This document shows positions 6,474 through 15,850 of a DNA stretch of 53,645 nt, piece by piece. The stretch is from contig JBBQBB010000023.1 in the NCBI GenBank assembly GCA_038317095.1, positions 1 through 53,645 of the forward strand, in the 5' to 3' direction. The notes beneath the pieces are model-generated. The model did no database searches. It worked only from the letters and a program-made list of their open reading frames with translations, and was not told the origin of the DNA. This DNA comes from JAGXTF01 sp038317095 (GTDB lineage: Bacteria > Bacteroidota > Bacteroidia > NS11-12g > UBA955). The translations under genes and the position numbers were made by a program. Numbering within the stretch: position 1 is the first letter of the stretch; each line of letters opens with the position of its first letter.

Positions 6474-9164
6474 ATGTCCAAATTGCGGATAGGCATTCTT
6501 TTTGGTGGCAGCAGTCGAGAACGCGAGGTATCTTTTGCTGGAGGCCGCACGGTATATGACAATTTAGATAAAAGCATTTTTGAACCCATTCCTATATTCA
6601 TCGATTCTTTCGGCCGATTTATATTACTCAATTGGGAATACGTATACAAAGGCAGTATTCGCGATTTTTATCCGCCTGCGCAATTTTTACCTGAATTGCA
6701 GTATGGATTTCAAATTTATGCGGAAAGTTTAAATCCAGATGAAAAATTACGAAGTGAAATGGCCAGTGCCATTGGAACCGAAATTCCAATGCACGAGCTG
6801 CCTTTGCACATGGATTTTGCATTTTTGGCTTTGCATGGGGTTTTTGGGGAAGACGGATCCATCCAAGGAATATTAGAATGGTTGAAAATACCTTACAGCG
6901 GAAGTGGCATTTTTGCAAGTTCATTGGGAATGAACAAAGCCTTGCAAAAAGATTTTCAAGAACGTGCCGGCTTATATGTAAATCAATATCAAGTTTTAAG
7001 GCGGGATGCTTGGGTAAATGCCGACGACGATTACAAGGGAAGACTTTTTAAATTCTACAACCTCGAATTCCATGAAAAATTTGTTATAAAACCAGCCAAC
7101 CAAGGCAGTTCTTTGGGGGTTTCCATACTTAGTAGCCCGGATTACGAAACATTTGAAGCTGCCATGGACTTTGCTTTTTTCAGGCAAAAAATTTATGCAA
7201 TGGATTGGTCTGAAAAATCCCAAGAAGAGAGAATTGCCTTTATAAAACATACCACGGATATTAGAAGCGGATTGGGCATGCCATTGCAACTAAATGGTGA
7301 AACTATTTATCTACCCAATGTATTGTTGGAGAGGTTGAATTCTGATTTGGAAAACACCGATGAGGTATTACTCTCCGCCATGGAAAATGAAACCGCCGTG
7401 GTGATTGAAGAATTTATAAAAGGCCGAGAATTCAGTTGCATCGTTATTCGCGATGAAAATGGAAACCCCCTTGCGTTGCCACCAACAGAAATAAAAAAGA
7501 ATACGGATTTATTTGATTACCGCAGTAAATATTTACCAGGCCTGAGTCACAAAGAAACACCTATAAATGCCAATGAGGGAATCATTGAGGAAATACGTGA
7601 GGCTTGCACTGCTTTGTTTGACTATTTTGGCTTTAATGTTTATGCCCGTATCGACGGATTCATTAGCCAGGAAGGAGAAGTTTTACTCAACGATCCAAAC
7701 ACAACAAGCGGGATGATGCCGAGCAGTTTTTTCTTTCATCAAGCGGCAGAAATTGGCCTCAACCCTTCTCAATTTTTAACCTATATTGTGCGCACCAGTT
7801 TATACGAACGTGCACTCACCCACCCTTCCAACAATGGATTTATGTATTTGTTGGAAAAAATAGATTCCCATTTAAACGCTTCAGCGTCGGAAAAGTCAAG
7901 CCGAACCAATATAGCGGTAATTATGGGTGGCTATAGTTTTGAACGGCACATAAGTATGGAAAGCGGCAGAAATGTTTACGAAAAACTCAGCAGCAGCGAA
8001 GAATTCAACGCAATTCCCATGTTTTTGGCCAAAGAAAATGACCAACTTGTTCTTTATCGGATGCCGCTTAATGTTATGCTCAAAGACAATGCAGACGATA
8101 TTCGTGAAAAGTTGGTTCATTTTAGACACAACCCCATTTTAGACGAAATCATTGGGCAAGCCTCCGCATTAACTTCCATTTATGCACCCCTTGGAACTGT
8201 TTTTGAACCTGAAAAAATCCAAATTCAGGATTTGGCTTCGCATTGTGATGGGGTATTTATTGCGCTTCACGGCAGACCAGGCGAAGATGGCACGCTGCAG
8301 CAAGAATTGAAAAAGTTGGGACTCTATTATAATGGCAGCGAAAGCAGCAGTGCAGCCCTCACCATTAATAAATTTGAAACCAACAAACTTCTCCGAGAAA
8401 ATGGATTCCTTGTGGCAGACCATGCCCTCATAAACAAAGAGGATTGGAATTTAAATGCTACAGCCATTGAGCAGGAAATTATATCCACTTTCGGACTTCC
8501 ATTGATAGCCAAACCAAGCGATGATGGCTGCAGTGCAGCAGTTCGAAAGATCAAATCAAACGAAGAACTGCACGCTTTTATGAAAGCAATTTATCGCGAT
8601 GAATTGCAACCGACTGCAGAAATGCGCGAATCACTGGCTTTGATTCCAAACGAGGAATTTCCCAAAAAGTCAGAACTCTTAATAGAAAAATTCATTGACA
8701 AAAACGCTGCTGTGCGCTTTTTAGAAGTAACTGGCGGATTGGTGACACACTTGCAGGCCGATGGTTCCATTCGCTATGAAATATTCGAGCCTAGTGAATC
8801 CTTGGCAGAAACTGAAATTTTAAGTTTGGAAGAAAAATTCTTGGCCGGACAGGGACAAAACATCACCCCATCGCGTTTTTCTAACAATCAGCAAGAACAG
8901 AAAAGAATCAGTGAAATTGTGAGAAATGCATTTGAGAAAGTGGCTAAATTATTAAATGTGACAGGATACTGCAGAATTGATGCCTTTGTAAGAATCTTTG
9001 AAGATGGCAAGGTTGAAATCATCATTATTGAGATAAACAGTTTACCAGGTATGACACCTGCAACTTGCATTTACCACCAAGCCGCGATAAATGGTTACAA
9101 ACCACTTGAATTTATTAGTCAAATATTAACTTTTGGCAAACAAACTATACCCCAAAATGCGTAA
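6474..9164 (+). CDS. Tandem fusion of two D-alanine-D-alanine-ligase modules
   Basis: An 896-residue protein made of two complete ATP-grasp ligase modules. Module 1 (about 1-450) has GGSSREREVS (11-20), HGVFGEDGS (121-129), IKPANQGSSLGV with Lys206, DYRSKY (348-353), ARIDGF with Asp394, and NDPNTTSGM (Asp407, Asn409), where the usual metal-ligand Glu is Asp. Module 2 (about 476-896) has GGYSFERHIS (485-494), HGRPGEDGT (599-607), AKPSDDGCSAAV with Lys680, EEKFLAGQGQNITP, CRIDAF with Asp835 and the canonical EINSLPGMTP (Glu853, Asn855). Ddl joins two D-Ala residues for peptidoglycan and is normally about 300-370 residues with one module. Both modules keep most active-site motifs, so both may be active; one could have a changed substrate or regulatory role. 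Its stop overlaps the PASTA gene. Confidence 0.9.
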   Translation: MSKLRIGILFGGSSREREVSFAGGRTVYDNLDKSIFEPIPIFIDSFGRFILLNWEYVYKGSIRDFYPPAQFLPELQYGFQIYAESLNPDEKLRSEMASAIGTEIPMHELPLHMDFAFLALHGVFGEDGSIQGILEWLKIPYSGSGIFASSLGMNKALQKDFQERAGLYVNQYQVLRRDAWVNADDDYKGRLFKFYNLEFHEKFVIKPANQGSSLGVSILSSPDYETFEAAMDFAFFRQKIYAMDWSEKSQEERIAFIKHTTDIRSGLGMPLQLNGETIYLPNVLLERLNSDLENTDEVLLSAMENETAVVIEEFIKGREFSCIVIRDENGNPLALPPTEIKKNTDLFDYRSKYLPGLSHKETPINANEGIIEEIREACTALFDYFGFNVYARIDGFISQEGEVLLNDPNTTSGMMPSSFFFHQAAEIGLNPSQFLTYIVRTSLYERALTHPSNNGFMYLLEKIDSHLNASASEKSSRTNIAVIMGGYSFERHISMESGRNVYEKLSSSEEFNAIPMFLAKENDQLVLYRMPLNVMLKDNADDIREKLVHFRHNPILDEIIGQASALTSIYAPLGTVFEPEKIQIQDLASHCDGVFIALHGRPGEDGTLQQELKKLGLYYNGSESSSAALTINKFETNKLLRENGFLVADHALINKEDWNLNATAIEQEIISTFGLPLIAKPSDDGCSAAVRKIKSNEELHAFMKAIYRDELQPTAEMRESLALIPNEEFPKKSELLIEKFIDKNAAVRFLEVTGGLVTHLQADGSIRYEIFEPSESLAETEILSLEEKFLAGQGQNITPSRFSNNQQEQKRISEIVRNAFEKVAKLLNVTGYCRIDAFVRIFEDGKVEIIIIEINSLPGMTPATCIYHQAAINGYKPLEFISQILTFGKQTIPQNA

Positions 9165-9774
9165 AAACTGGATTTTAAACATACTGTTGGCCTCCGTAGC
9201 CACTGCAATTCTATTGTGGTTTGTATTCTTATGGATGGACTGGTACACAAGGCATAACGAATATATAGAGGTACCCTCTGTAAAAGGAATTTCTTATGAA
9301 AGCGCGGTTGAAAAATTGGAAGAAGCTGGATTGCGGTACGAAATTTTTGATTCAGTTTACAACGAAGACTTTAAGAAAAATGCAGTAACGGAGCAAGACC
9401 CGCGGGCAAAGTCTCAAGTAAAACCCAACCGTATTGTTTATTTGTCCATCAATGCACTGGCTAGGCCCAAAGTGAAAATGCCCAAATTGGTTGATCAGAG
9501 TATTACTTTGGGAAAAGCAATTTTAAAAAATGTGGGCCTAAAATTGGGCGACGTTACCTATAAATTTGATGATATTGGGCACAATTTGGTGATAGAACAA
9601 CTATACAATGGAGCCCCTATTTTACCTGGGAAAATGCTGGAAAAAAATTCTACCATAGATTTAATTGTGGCAACCAACCGACAAGGCATTGTCGAAAACG
9701 ACAGTATTCCAGAGCCACAGCCAGATCCAGACTCAAAAATAGACAACAATAAACCCAAGCCTAGAAAACATTAA
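9157..9774 (+). CDS. Single-pass membrane protein with PASTA repeats
   Basis: A 205-residue protein from ATG 9157, which overlaps the last codons of the ligase gene. The frame is open from TTG 9133, but the ATG places the transmembrane segment at residues about 6-26. The periplasmic part has two to three PASTA domains: EVPSVKGISYESAVEKLEEAG, then KMPKLVDQSITLGKAILKNVG and a partial third ending in IDLIVAT. A Pro/Asp/Lys-rich tail follows. PASTA domains bind peptidoglycan stem or D-Ala-D-Ala-like ligands in several proteins. The overlap with a D-Ala-D-Ala-ligase-type gene supports a cell-wall role. There is no kinase or transpeptidase domain. Confidence 0.85.
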   Translation: MRKNWILNILLASVATAILLWFVFLWMDWYTRHNEYIEVPSVKGISYESAVEKLEEAGLRYEIFDSVYNEDFKKNAVTEQDPRAKSQVKPNRIVYLSINALARPKVKMPKLVDQSITLGKAILKNVGLKLGDVTYKFDDIGHNLVIEQLYNGAPILPGKMLEKNSTIDLIVATNRQGIVENDSIPEPQPDPDSKIDNNKPKPRKH

Positions 9775-9846
9775 GATTTATGGCAACTGAATTCTTACAA
9801 TTGTGTAACAATAATATTCTTATTAAGACCGTTATTTGTACCACGA

Positions 9847-11775
9847 ATGCGTAAGCCTTTCAATCTATATTTTATTGCCTTTTTTAGTTTGTGTGGCGCC
9901 TCGAAATCATTGGCGCAAGGTGTTGTATTTACCCCACTAGCAGGGCGTTACATAAAACCTCAGTTGGACGGCACTTTGGCTTCTGCAATTATTACCGATA
10001 CCCTAACTTTGCCCTTTTTTGATGATTTCACTTCTACCTTAGGTTATCCATCTGCAAAACGATGGACCGACAACCAGGTTTGGGTTAATAATAATTTTAG
10101 CTTAGATCCGCCGAATTACAATGTAGCAACTTTTGACCATTTGAATAAAAAGGGCAAGCCCTATTCCGTATTAAATAAAAACAATATGGCTTATGCAGAC
10201 AGCCTTACTTCCCAGCCCATAAATCTTTTCAGTTACAAAAGCGGAATTAACCAAATTCAATATTTACCCAGCGATGAAATTATTTTATCTTTTTATCTCG
10301 AATTGAAAGGATTGGGAGATGTTCCGGAAAGTGAAGATTCTTTGATATTGTTCTTTAGAACCAAAACCAACAAATGGGTGCGGGTTTGGAGTAAAGCTGG
10401 AAGTGCGCCAGGACCGTTCAAATTATATAGCGTGCCTATTGATTCTGCAAAGTTTCTGTACAATGATTTTCAATTTCGTTTTGTAAATTTCACCAAAACC
10501 ACTGGCAATTTAAACCATTGGCACATAGATTATGTGCGCATGGAAAAATACAAAAACAGAAGTGGTGGAAACGATATATTTAACATCCAAGATGTGGGTA
10601 TTGTGCGTCCTTCTTATACCCCATTTAAAAACTATTTCTCCCTACCCTATTCGCACTATAAAACAGATATTTTGGGTCAAAAACTATCCGAACACCAAAT
10701 TAAAATCCGCAATTTAAATGCCTCACAAAAAGTGCAAACACGTTTTGCCTATGACGTCCAAAACCAATATGGAACCATTGTTTATTCTGTGCCATTTTCA
10801 TCAAGTAGCCGAAATATTTTAGAAAATTCAGATTCCATTGAAAAATTTCAAACTTTCGTTATGGATACTTTTTCTGGTAGAAATCCCGCTTTCCAAGTAA
10901 CTTATAAAATTGACCCACAAAGTAACGATGGGGCAGCTGACGCTTACAACACAGATAACGACAACAACAAGATTACTGTTAAACACCAATATACACCTTG
11001 GTACGCCTATGACGATGGCAGCGCTGAAGGTGGTTTTGGATTGGATTATGCGTTTTTAGGGAACATTAAAGGTCAATTTGCCATGAAATTTAACAACCTT
11101 AAAAGCGATAGTTTGCGCGGAATTTCTATGTATTTTAACCGCAGTGAAAGCGATGTTAGTTTCAAAACTTTTACCCTGCGTATTTGGAAAACACTTTCCC
11201 CCATAGGTTCGCCAGATAACCAGGATCAATTGCTTTATGAATTTGAAGTGGCAAACCCAGTTTATACAGACAGTTTTAATAAGTTTGTTTATATTTTCTT
11301 TGATACTGTGCTCCCCTTGCCAAAAGGCGATTATTATATTGGTTGGAAACAGAGCCAACCCTATATTCTGAATGTGGGATACGACAACAATTACAGATAC
11401 AACCGCGAAGAAGTAGGCAATCCAAATTTGTTTCACAATTTACTAGGAAGCTGGGAACGCGCAGATTACGACGTAAAAGGAGTACCTATGATGCGTCCGC
11501 TTTTCGGATTGGAAACAGATTATATTTTCAATACAAAACATGCCGTTACCCCCAGTATAAAAGTTTTTCCAAACCCATGTGCCGACTATATCTATTGGGA
11601 TTCTAAATTTACAACCCAATTTGCTTTAGTTTTTGGAGCCGACGGCAAAGCAGTCATTCAAAAAAGCAATCCTGGTAATACATTAAATATTGAAAAACTT
11701 AAATCTGGCCTCTATACCCTGCAATTGCTATTGAATAATGGCCAAATCGTTTCTAAACAAATAGTAAAGCAATAA
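9847..11775 (+). CDS. Large secreted protein with T9SS type A sorting domain
   Basis: A 642-residue protein with an N-terminal signal peptide ending near SLAQG and a C-terminal type A sorting domain of about 75 residues (start IKVFPNPCADYIYW, end SGLYTLQLLLNNGQIVSKQIVKQ). Such proteins cross the outer membrane by the type IX system and are released or surface-anchored. The middle is beta-rich with no catalytic motif that I recognise; WAYDDGSAEGGFGLDYAF-type sequence around the centre is typical of jelly-roll-like surface proteins. One base separates its stop from the rhodanese gene, so they are co-transcribed. The stretch 9775-9846 contains no clear promoter consensus beyond TATTTG near 9833. 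Confidence 0.85.
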   Translation: MRKPFNLYFIAFFSLCGASKSLAQGVVFTPLAGRYIKPQLDGTLASAIITDTLTLPFFDDFTSTLGYPSAKRWTDNQVWVNNNFSLDPPNYNVATFDHLNKKGKPYSVLNKNNMAYADSLTSQPINLFSYKSGINQIQYLPSDEIILSFYLELKGLGDVPESEDSLILFFRTKTNKWVRVWSKAGSAPGPFKLYSVPIDSAKFLYNDFQFRFVNFTKTTGNLNHWHIDYVRMEKYKNRSGGNDIFNIQDVGIVRPSYTPFKNYFSLPYSHYKTDILGQKLSEHQIKIRNLNASQKVQTRFAYDVQNQYGTIVYSVPFSSSSRNILENSDSIEKFQTFVMDTFSGRNPAFQVTYKIDPQSNDGAADAYNTDNDNNKITVKHQYTPWYAYDDGSAEGGFGLDYAFLGNIKGQFAMKFNNLKSDSLRGISMYFNRSESDVSFKTFTLRIWKTLSPIGSPDNQDQLLYEFEVANPVYTDSFNKFVYIFFDTVLPLPKGDYYIGWKQSQPYILNVGYDNNYRYNREEVGNPNLFHNLLGSWERADYDVKGVPMMRPLFGLETDYIFNTKHAVTPSIKVFPNPCADYIYWDSKFTTQFALVFGADGKAVIQKSNPGNTLNIEKLKSGLYTLQLLLNNGQIVSKQIVKQ

Positions 11776-11776
11776 T

Positions 11777-12079
11777 ATGGAAGACATTACCGCACAAGAG
11801 TTAAAAACCCGCATGGACAAGGGAGAAACCCTTGTTATTATCGATGTAAGAGAGCCTTATGAATTCGAAGAATTCAACATTGGTGGGCAACTTATACCTC
11901 TAGGCGATTTACCCGGTAAAATAGATGATTTGGCAGATTTGAAAGATGCTGAAATTATTGTGCATTGCAGAAGTGGAAGTCGAAGCGCTGGTGCAAAAGC
12001 ATTTTTAACCCAAAACGGATTTACGAAAGTCCGCAATTTGCTCGGCGGCGTGATGGATTGGCAAGCCAATTTCGGTTGA
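11777..12079 (+). CDS. Single-domain rhodanese
   Basis: A 100-residue rhodanese domain without a signal peptide, so probably cytoplasmic. The start shows DVREPYEF (24-31), the family entry motif, and the active-site loop is HCRSGSRS with the catalytic Cys that carries a persulfide. The C-terminal GGVMDW is also standard. The family transfers sulfane sulfur; the acceptor is not evident. It is tightly coupled to its neighbours: one base after the T9SS protein and a stop that shares bases with the next start (TGATG). Confidence 0.92.
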   Translation: MEDITAQELKTRMDKGETLVIIDVREPYEFEEFNIGGQLIPLGDLPGKIDDLADLKDAEIIVHCRSGSRSAGAKAFLTQNGFTKVRNLLGGVMDWQANFG

Positions 12080-12864
12080 TGCTGAAATTTAAATTTATCC
12101 TTCTATGTTATTCTATTCCTGCCATTTTATGGTCGCAGGATTCCATTTCTCCCATTCATAAAACAGGGTATTCAAAAATATTTAACCAATATCTATTTCC
12201 GCAACCCGATCAATATGGAATAATAGATAGCACCGATTCATGGTTTTCTGTATTTTTAGACAGCATGATTCAATCTCCTTTTGATAGCAGTTGTTTGCGA
12301 TGCGCCGCCAAAACATGGCACAGAAATCAGGAAATACAAGCCAATGCTTATTTGGTAATCAATGAATGCAAACCCTATGTATGGAATATAGAGGATGATA
12401 CCGCCAATTGGGATACTACGTTAATTCATCAATCCCGTTCTTTGCATAAAACAGGATTACAATTGTGGAGTTGTGTTGGAGAGTTTTTTATGAATGAGGA
12501 TAACGACGCCGAATACAGTGGACGCTACAGTGGCGCTTTTCAAGTTTATTTTTTATACGATAGCCTAAAAAACAATATACTTGTATGTACAAATAACCTA
12601 TTGCCACTGGATGAACCTGCCCTGCTTTTTTACGGATATTGGAAACCCTTGATTCACAAAGAATTGCCCAATTTGCCCTATTTTTGGGCAAGTACAAAAC
12701 CCAGTGAGTCAGAAGACAGTGGCTATATGCTACCCGACTTGCGCATACAACCCGATGGATCTCAGAGTTTTACAAATCGAGCAGATTTTTCTTTGGACTG
12801 CCAAAAACCTTCTTATATGTGGTACAAAACTGCAAAGAAAATGGCAATTCCTGGTTCGAATTAA
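12079..12864 (+). CDS. Secreted protein of unknown function
   Basis: From ATG 12079, overlapping the rhodanese stop, the product has 262 residues. The signal peptide is FKFILLCYSIPAILWSQ. The frame is open from 11965, but that would bury the signal sequence. The mature part has a CLRCAAKTW motif near residue 75 (two Cys spaced CxxC), YSGRYSGAFQVYF, and a tryptophan-rich pattern. I do not recognise the family. It sits between a rhodanese and a multiheme cytochrome in one likely operon, so a periplasmic redox or sulfur-related function is possible; this is inference from position only. Confidence 0.75.
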   Translation: MLKFKFILLCYSIPAILWSQDSISPIHKTGYSKIFNQYLFPQPDQYGIIDSTDSWFSVFLDSMIQSPFDSSCLRCAAKTWHRNQEIQANAYLVINECKPYVWNIEDDTANWDTTLIHQSRSLHKTGLQLWSCVGEFFMNEDNDAEYSGRYSGAFQVYFLYDSLKNNILVCTNNLLPLDEPALLFYGYWKPLIHKELPNLPYFWASTKPSESEDSGYMLPDLRIQPDGSQSFTNRADFSLDCQKPSYMWYKTAKKMAIPGSN

Positions 12865-12876
12865 ACACCATTTATC

Positions 12877-14805
12877 ATGCCGAAAAAACACCTTTTTATA
12901 TGGTTAATATTCGCAATTGCATGTTTTTTTCTCTTTAATAAATGCAATCCCAAAAAACCAAAACCAGAAGACGCTTTTTTTCTCAATTTAAACGACACAG
13001 TGAATTATGTGGGAATTTCCGAATGCAGAAAATGCCATGAAGATCATTATAAAACTTTTATAGAGACAGGTATGGGAAGTAGCTTTGGGCCCGTTTCTCG
13101 TTTGCGTAGCAAAGCCAATTTCAACCACATAAAACCCATTTACGACGCCAAAACAAATTACTATTATTATCCATTTTTCGAAGATACCGTCTTGAAAATT
13201 ATGGAATTTCGCCTCCGAGGAAAAGACACTGTGCACAAGCGCGTTGAAACCATAAAATACATCATAGGAAGTGGTCACCATACCAACAGTCATTTGTGGA
13301 TGGACAATGGCTATTTATACCAAGCTCCACTTACATGGTACGTGCAAGAAAAGAAATGGGATTTGCCGCCTGGATACGAAGTAACCAATACCCGATTTAG
13401 CCGTGTGGTAGAAATGGAATGTATGAGTTGCCACAATGCCATGCCCAGTGTTGAAAAAGGTTCTTTAAATAAATTCACCCAATTGCCCGCCGGTATTGAC
13501 TGCGAAAGGTGCCATGGACCCGGTGAATTGCATGTACAAAGAAAATTAAATGGAGAAATTGTGAATACAAAAACAACCGCCGATCGTACCATTGTAAACC
13601 CCAGCAGATTGCCTTGGAAATTGCAAGTGGATGTTTGCCAAAGGTGTCATCTGCAAGGAAACAATGTACTTAAAACTGGCAAAAAGTTTACGGATTTTAG
13701 ACCTGGTATGCACCTGGATTCTGTATTTACTGTTTTTATGCCCTTACATGGTGAGAAAAAATCTTTTGTAATGGCAGGCCATTCAGAAAGAATGCAGTTA
13801 AGCGCCTGCTTTAAAGGATCGAACAATTCCAACATTGAAGCCTACAATCCCCAAATAAATTTTACGTGTATTACCTGTCACAATCCGCATGTGAGTGTGC
13901 GCAAAACAAACATTGCCAAATTTAACAATGCCTGCATAAATTGCCACCAAGAAAAAGGCATTTCCAAATTAAAAAAGTGTACAGAAAAGCCAGAGAAATT
14001 GAAAATTACAGGGAACAATTGTGTGCAGTGCCACATGCCATCTAGCGGCACATCAGACATTCCGCACGTTACGGTTCACGACCATTTCATAAGGCGTCCC
14101 GATAAAATAAAGCGCATAGAAACTGAAGGAAACATTACTGGTATTTATGCCGTAAACAATGCGACTACAGACAAAGAAACATACGCCCGTGGATTGATTA
14201 CCTATTTTGAGAAATTTAAATCCGAGCCTGTTTTAATGCAAAAAGCAGCACCCATTGTCGCCGAAAATACAACAAACCAAAGTGTGCTGTTGCACTATTA
14301 TTATGCGAATCAAAGTTGGGATAAAATTGTGGCCATGATACCGGGAATAGATTCTGCAAATTTTGATGCTTGGAGCTTATATAGGGTGGGTAAATCGTTG
14401 GATTTAACGGACAATATTTCAGCCGCAACTGCGTGGTATAAAAAAGCGTATTTAAAAGAGAAATTAAACATAGGTTTTACAACAGAATATGCCAACAATT
14501 TAATTCGAAATAAAAGATACAAAGAAGCCAGAGGAATTCTAGAAATAGCCATAAAAGAACAACAGAAACAAGAACTGTTGTACCAAAATCTAGGTACCAT
14601 AGAAATGTTGGAAGGCAATATTTCCAAAGCCAAAAACCTTTGGCTAAAATGCGTTCAATTAAATCCAGACAACGAATTTACCCGGTTGTATTTGGCTGAA
14701 TTGTACCTAAAGGTAGGTGAAATGCCAGAAGCCAAAAAAGAGTTAATCGAAGCGCTGCGAATCAATCCCAAAAATACAAAAGCGCAGGAATTGTTTCCCA
14801 ATTAA
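12877..14805 (+). CDS. Seven-heme c-type cytochrome with C-terminal TPR domain
   Basis: A 642-residue exported protein with a hydrophobic signal segment (residues about 5-22) followed by Cys in NKCNPKK, so it may be lipid-anchored although the lipobox is poor. Seven CxxCH heme sites are visible: CRKCH, CMSCH, CERCH, CQRCH, CITCH, CINCH and CVQCH, spread over residues about 50-390. The last 200 residues are TPR-like helices (for example GTIEMLEGNISKAKNLWLKCVQLNPDN). Multihaem cytochromes move electrons in the periplasm or at the surface; the TPR part suggests a docking partner. It is the last gene of the group beginning at 9847, 12 bp after the preceding gene. No terminal reductase or maturation gene is visible nearby. 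Confidence 0.9.
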   Translation: MPKKHLFIWLIFAIACFFLFNKCNPKKPKPEDAFFLNLNDTVNYVGISECRKCHEDHYKTFIETGMGSSFGPVSRLRSKANFNHIKPIYDAKTNYYYYPFFEDTVLKIMEFRLRGKDTVHKRVETIKYIIGSGHHTNSHLWMDNGYLYQAPLTWYVQEKKWDLPPGYEVTNTRFSRVVEMECMSCHNAMPSVEKGSLNKFTQLPAGIDCERCHGPGELHVQRKLNGEIVNTKTTADRTIVNPSRLPWKLQVDVCQRCHLQGNNVLKTGKKFTDFRPGMHLDSVFTVFMPLHGEKKSFVMAGHSERMQLSACFKGSNNSNIEAYNPQINFTCITCHNPHVSVRKTNIAKFNNACINCHQEKGISKLKKCTEKPEKLKITGNNCVQCHMPSSGTSDIPHVTVHDHFIRRPDKIKRIETEGNITGIYAVNNATTDKETYARGLITYFEKFKSEPVLMQKAAPIVAENTTNQSVLLHYYYANQSWDKIVAMIPGIDSANFDAWSLYRVGKSLDLTDNISAATAWYKKAYLKEKLNIGFTTEYANNLIRNKRYKEARGILEIAIKEQQKQELLYQNLGTIEMLEGNISKAKNLWLKCVQLNPDNEFTRLYLAELYLKVGEMPEAKKELIEALRINPKNTKAQELFPN

Positions 14806-14806
14806 A

Positions 14807-15039
14807 GGTGACCAACGCAATACGGAAATTGCACAACTAGCCACCAGAATCGCTTTGTCTTCTGAGTTTACAATTACGAACGGGAACCATCATGCCCATA
14901 CAATGACCATAGGCAATTTGTTAAGCATTTATTGTCCCGTTAAAATATTAAAAAAGCACCAAAAGACTGGTTGCAGGGCTACCCCGGAGCCACTTACGAG
15001 CAGGTGAACTGTGAGAATTGGAAGGGTTTTGTGGTGTAA
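14807..15039 (+). pseudogene. Short frameshifted gene remnant
   Basis: Two adjacent frames read together as one plausible peptide. The first gives GDQRNTEIAQLATRIALSS and then FTITNGNHHAHTMTIGNLL. After a shift near 14955-14965 the second gives KAPKDWLQGYPGATYEQ and then NCENWKGFVV, ending at TAA 15037-15039. There is no start codon of its own and no family that I recognise. It looks like the end of a lost gene between the cytochrome and the insertion-sequence remnant. The following 15040-15160 holds only a direct repeat AAATTCAGTCAGTT at 15109-15122 and 15141-15154. Confidence 0.4.
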
Positions 15040-15160
15040 CCTCTCGCTTAAACCAAATCCATTCACGTTTTTAACTCAAACACTACCAATAAATTACAGC
15101 CAAATCATAAATTCAGTCAGTTCATTGACTCATTTTAGCTAAATTCAGTCAGTTGGGGAG

Positions 15161-15824
15161 TAATAGACAAAAATTAGGCTGTTTATTTTTAGGATTTAAT
15201 GAAAGTTTGAAATGTTATTCAGATTTTTGTTTGTTGGACTAAACGGAAGTAAGCTCTGCTGTGGAGCAACTTGCAAGGGATATTTCCTATGACCGATAAA
15301 AATGTCGTCGATGGGGTCTTAACGGACCCTTTTGATATTTTTGGAGGTCATTATACCCTGAGCATACAATTGATTTCTTTCGTATTTTACGTACTGTTTA
15401 AAAAGGTTTTTACCCGAAATAGCATCCCTAAAGCATTGCCCCAAATGTTCGTCCAAAATACGTTGTATCCATTAAAACTACTGCAGATTGGGGTAGTTGG
15501 TCTTTTGATCTGCACTGTTAAAAAAATCCAATCTTCTCTGAATTGTCCCAATACTGCATCCATACTTTTTGGCTAATTGCGAATAGGTCTGTTTACCAAA
15601 CCTATAATCTTCCCACAACATGGCATTATCAATTCGGAATCCTCCAAGAAATTGTTTGCCGCAAGCTACACATTTGTATAGTTGAACACCCTTTACAAGG
15701 CCATTTTTCTTCGTAATTCCAGGTTGACAGTGAGAGCACTTTTTTTATTCATAGATATTAACAAGGACTGAAACATAGGCCATATAACCATCTGCGCGAT
15801 TTTCAGCCTAATTTTTGTCTATTA
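15161..15824 (-). mobile_element. Insertion-sequence deletion derivative with 21-bp inverted repeats
   Basis: Bases 15161-15181 and 15804-15824 are exact 21-bp inverted repeats (left end begins TAATAGACAAAAATTAGG). Between them the minus strand carries pieces of a transposase: a zinc-ribbon start KKCSHCQPGITKKNGLVKG...CVACGKQF, a helix-turn-helix stretch with YSQLAKKYGCSIGTIQRR, then LMDTTYFGRTFGAML and, after another shift, DAISGKNLFKQYVKYERNQ. These resemble IS256-variant-type transposases from Bacteroidota. The element is only 664 bp, the reading frame is broken at least three times, and the catalytic C-terminal part is missing. It cannot encode its own transposase but could still be moved in trans. 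Confidence 0.8.
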
Positions 15825-15850
15825 ACCCTCAAAATAAGTTGATGTTAAAA

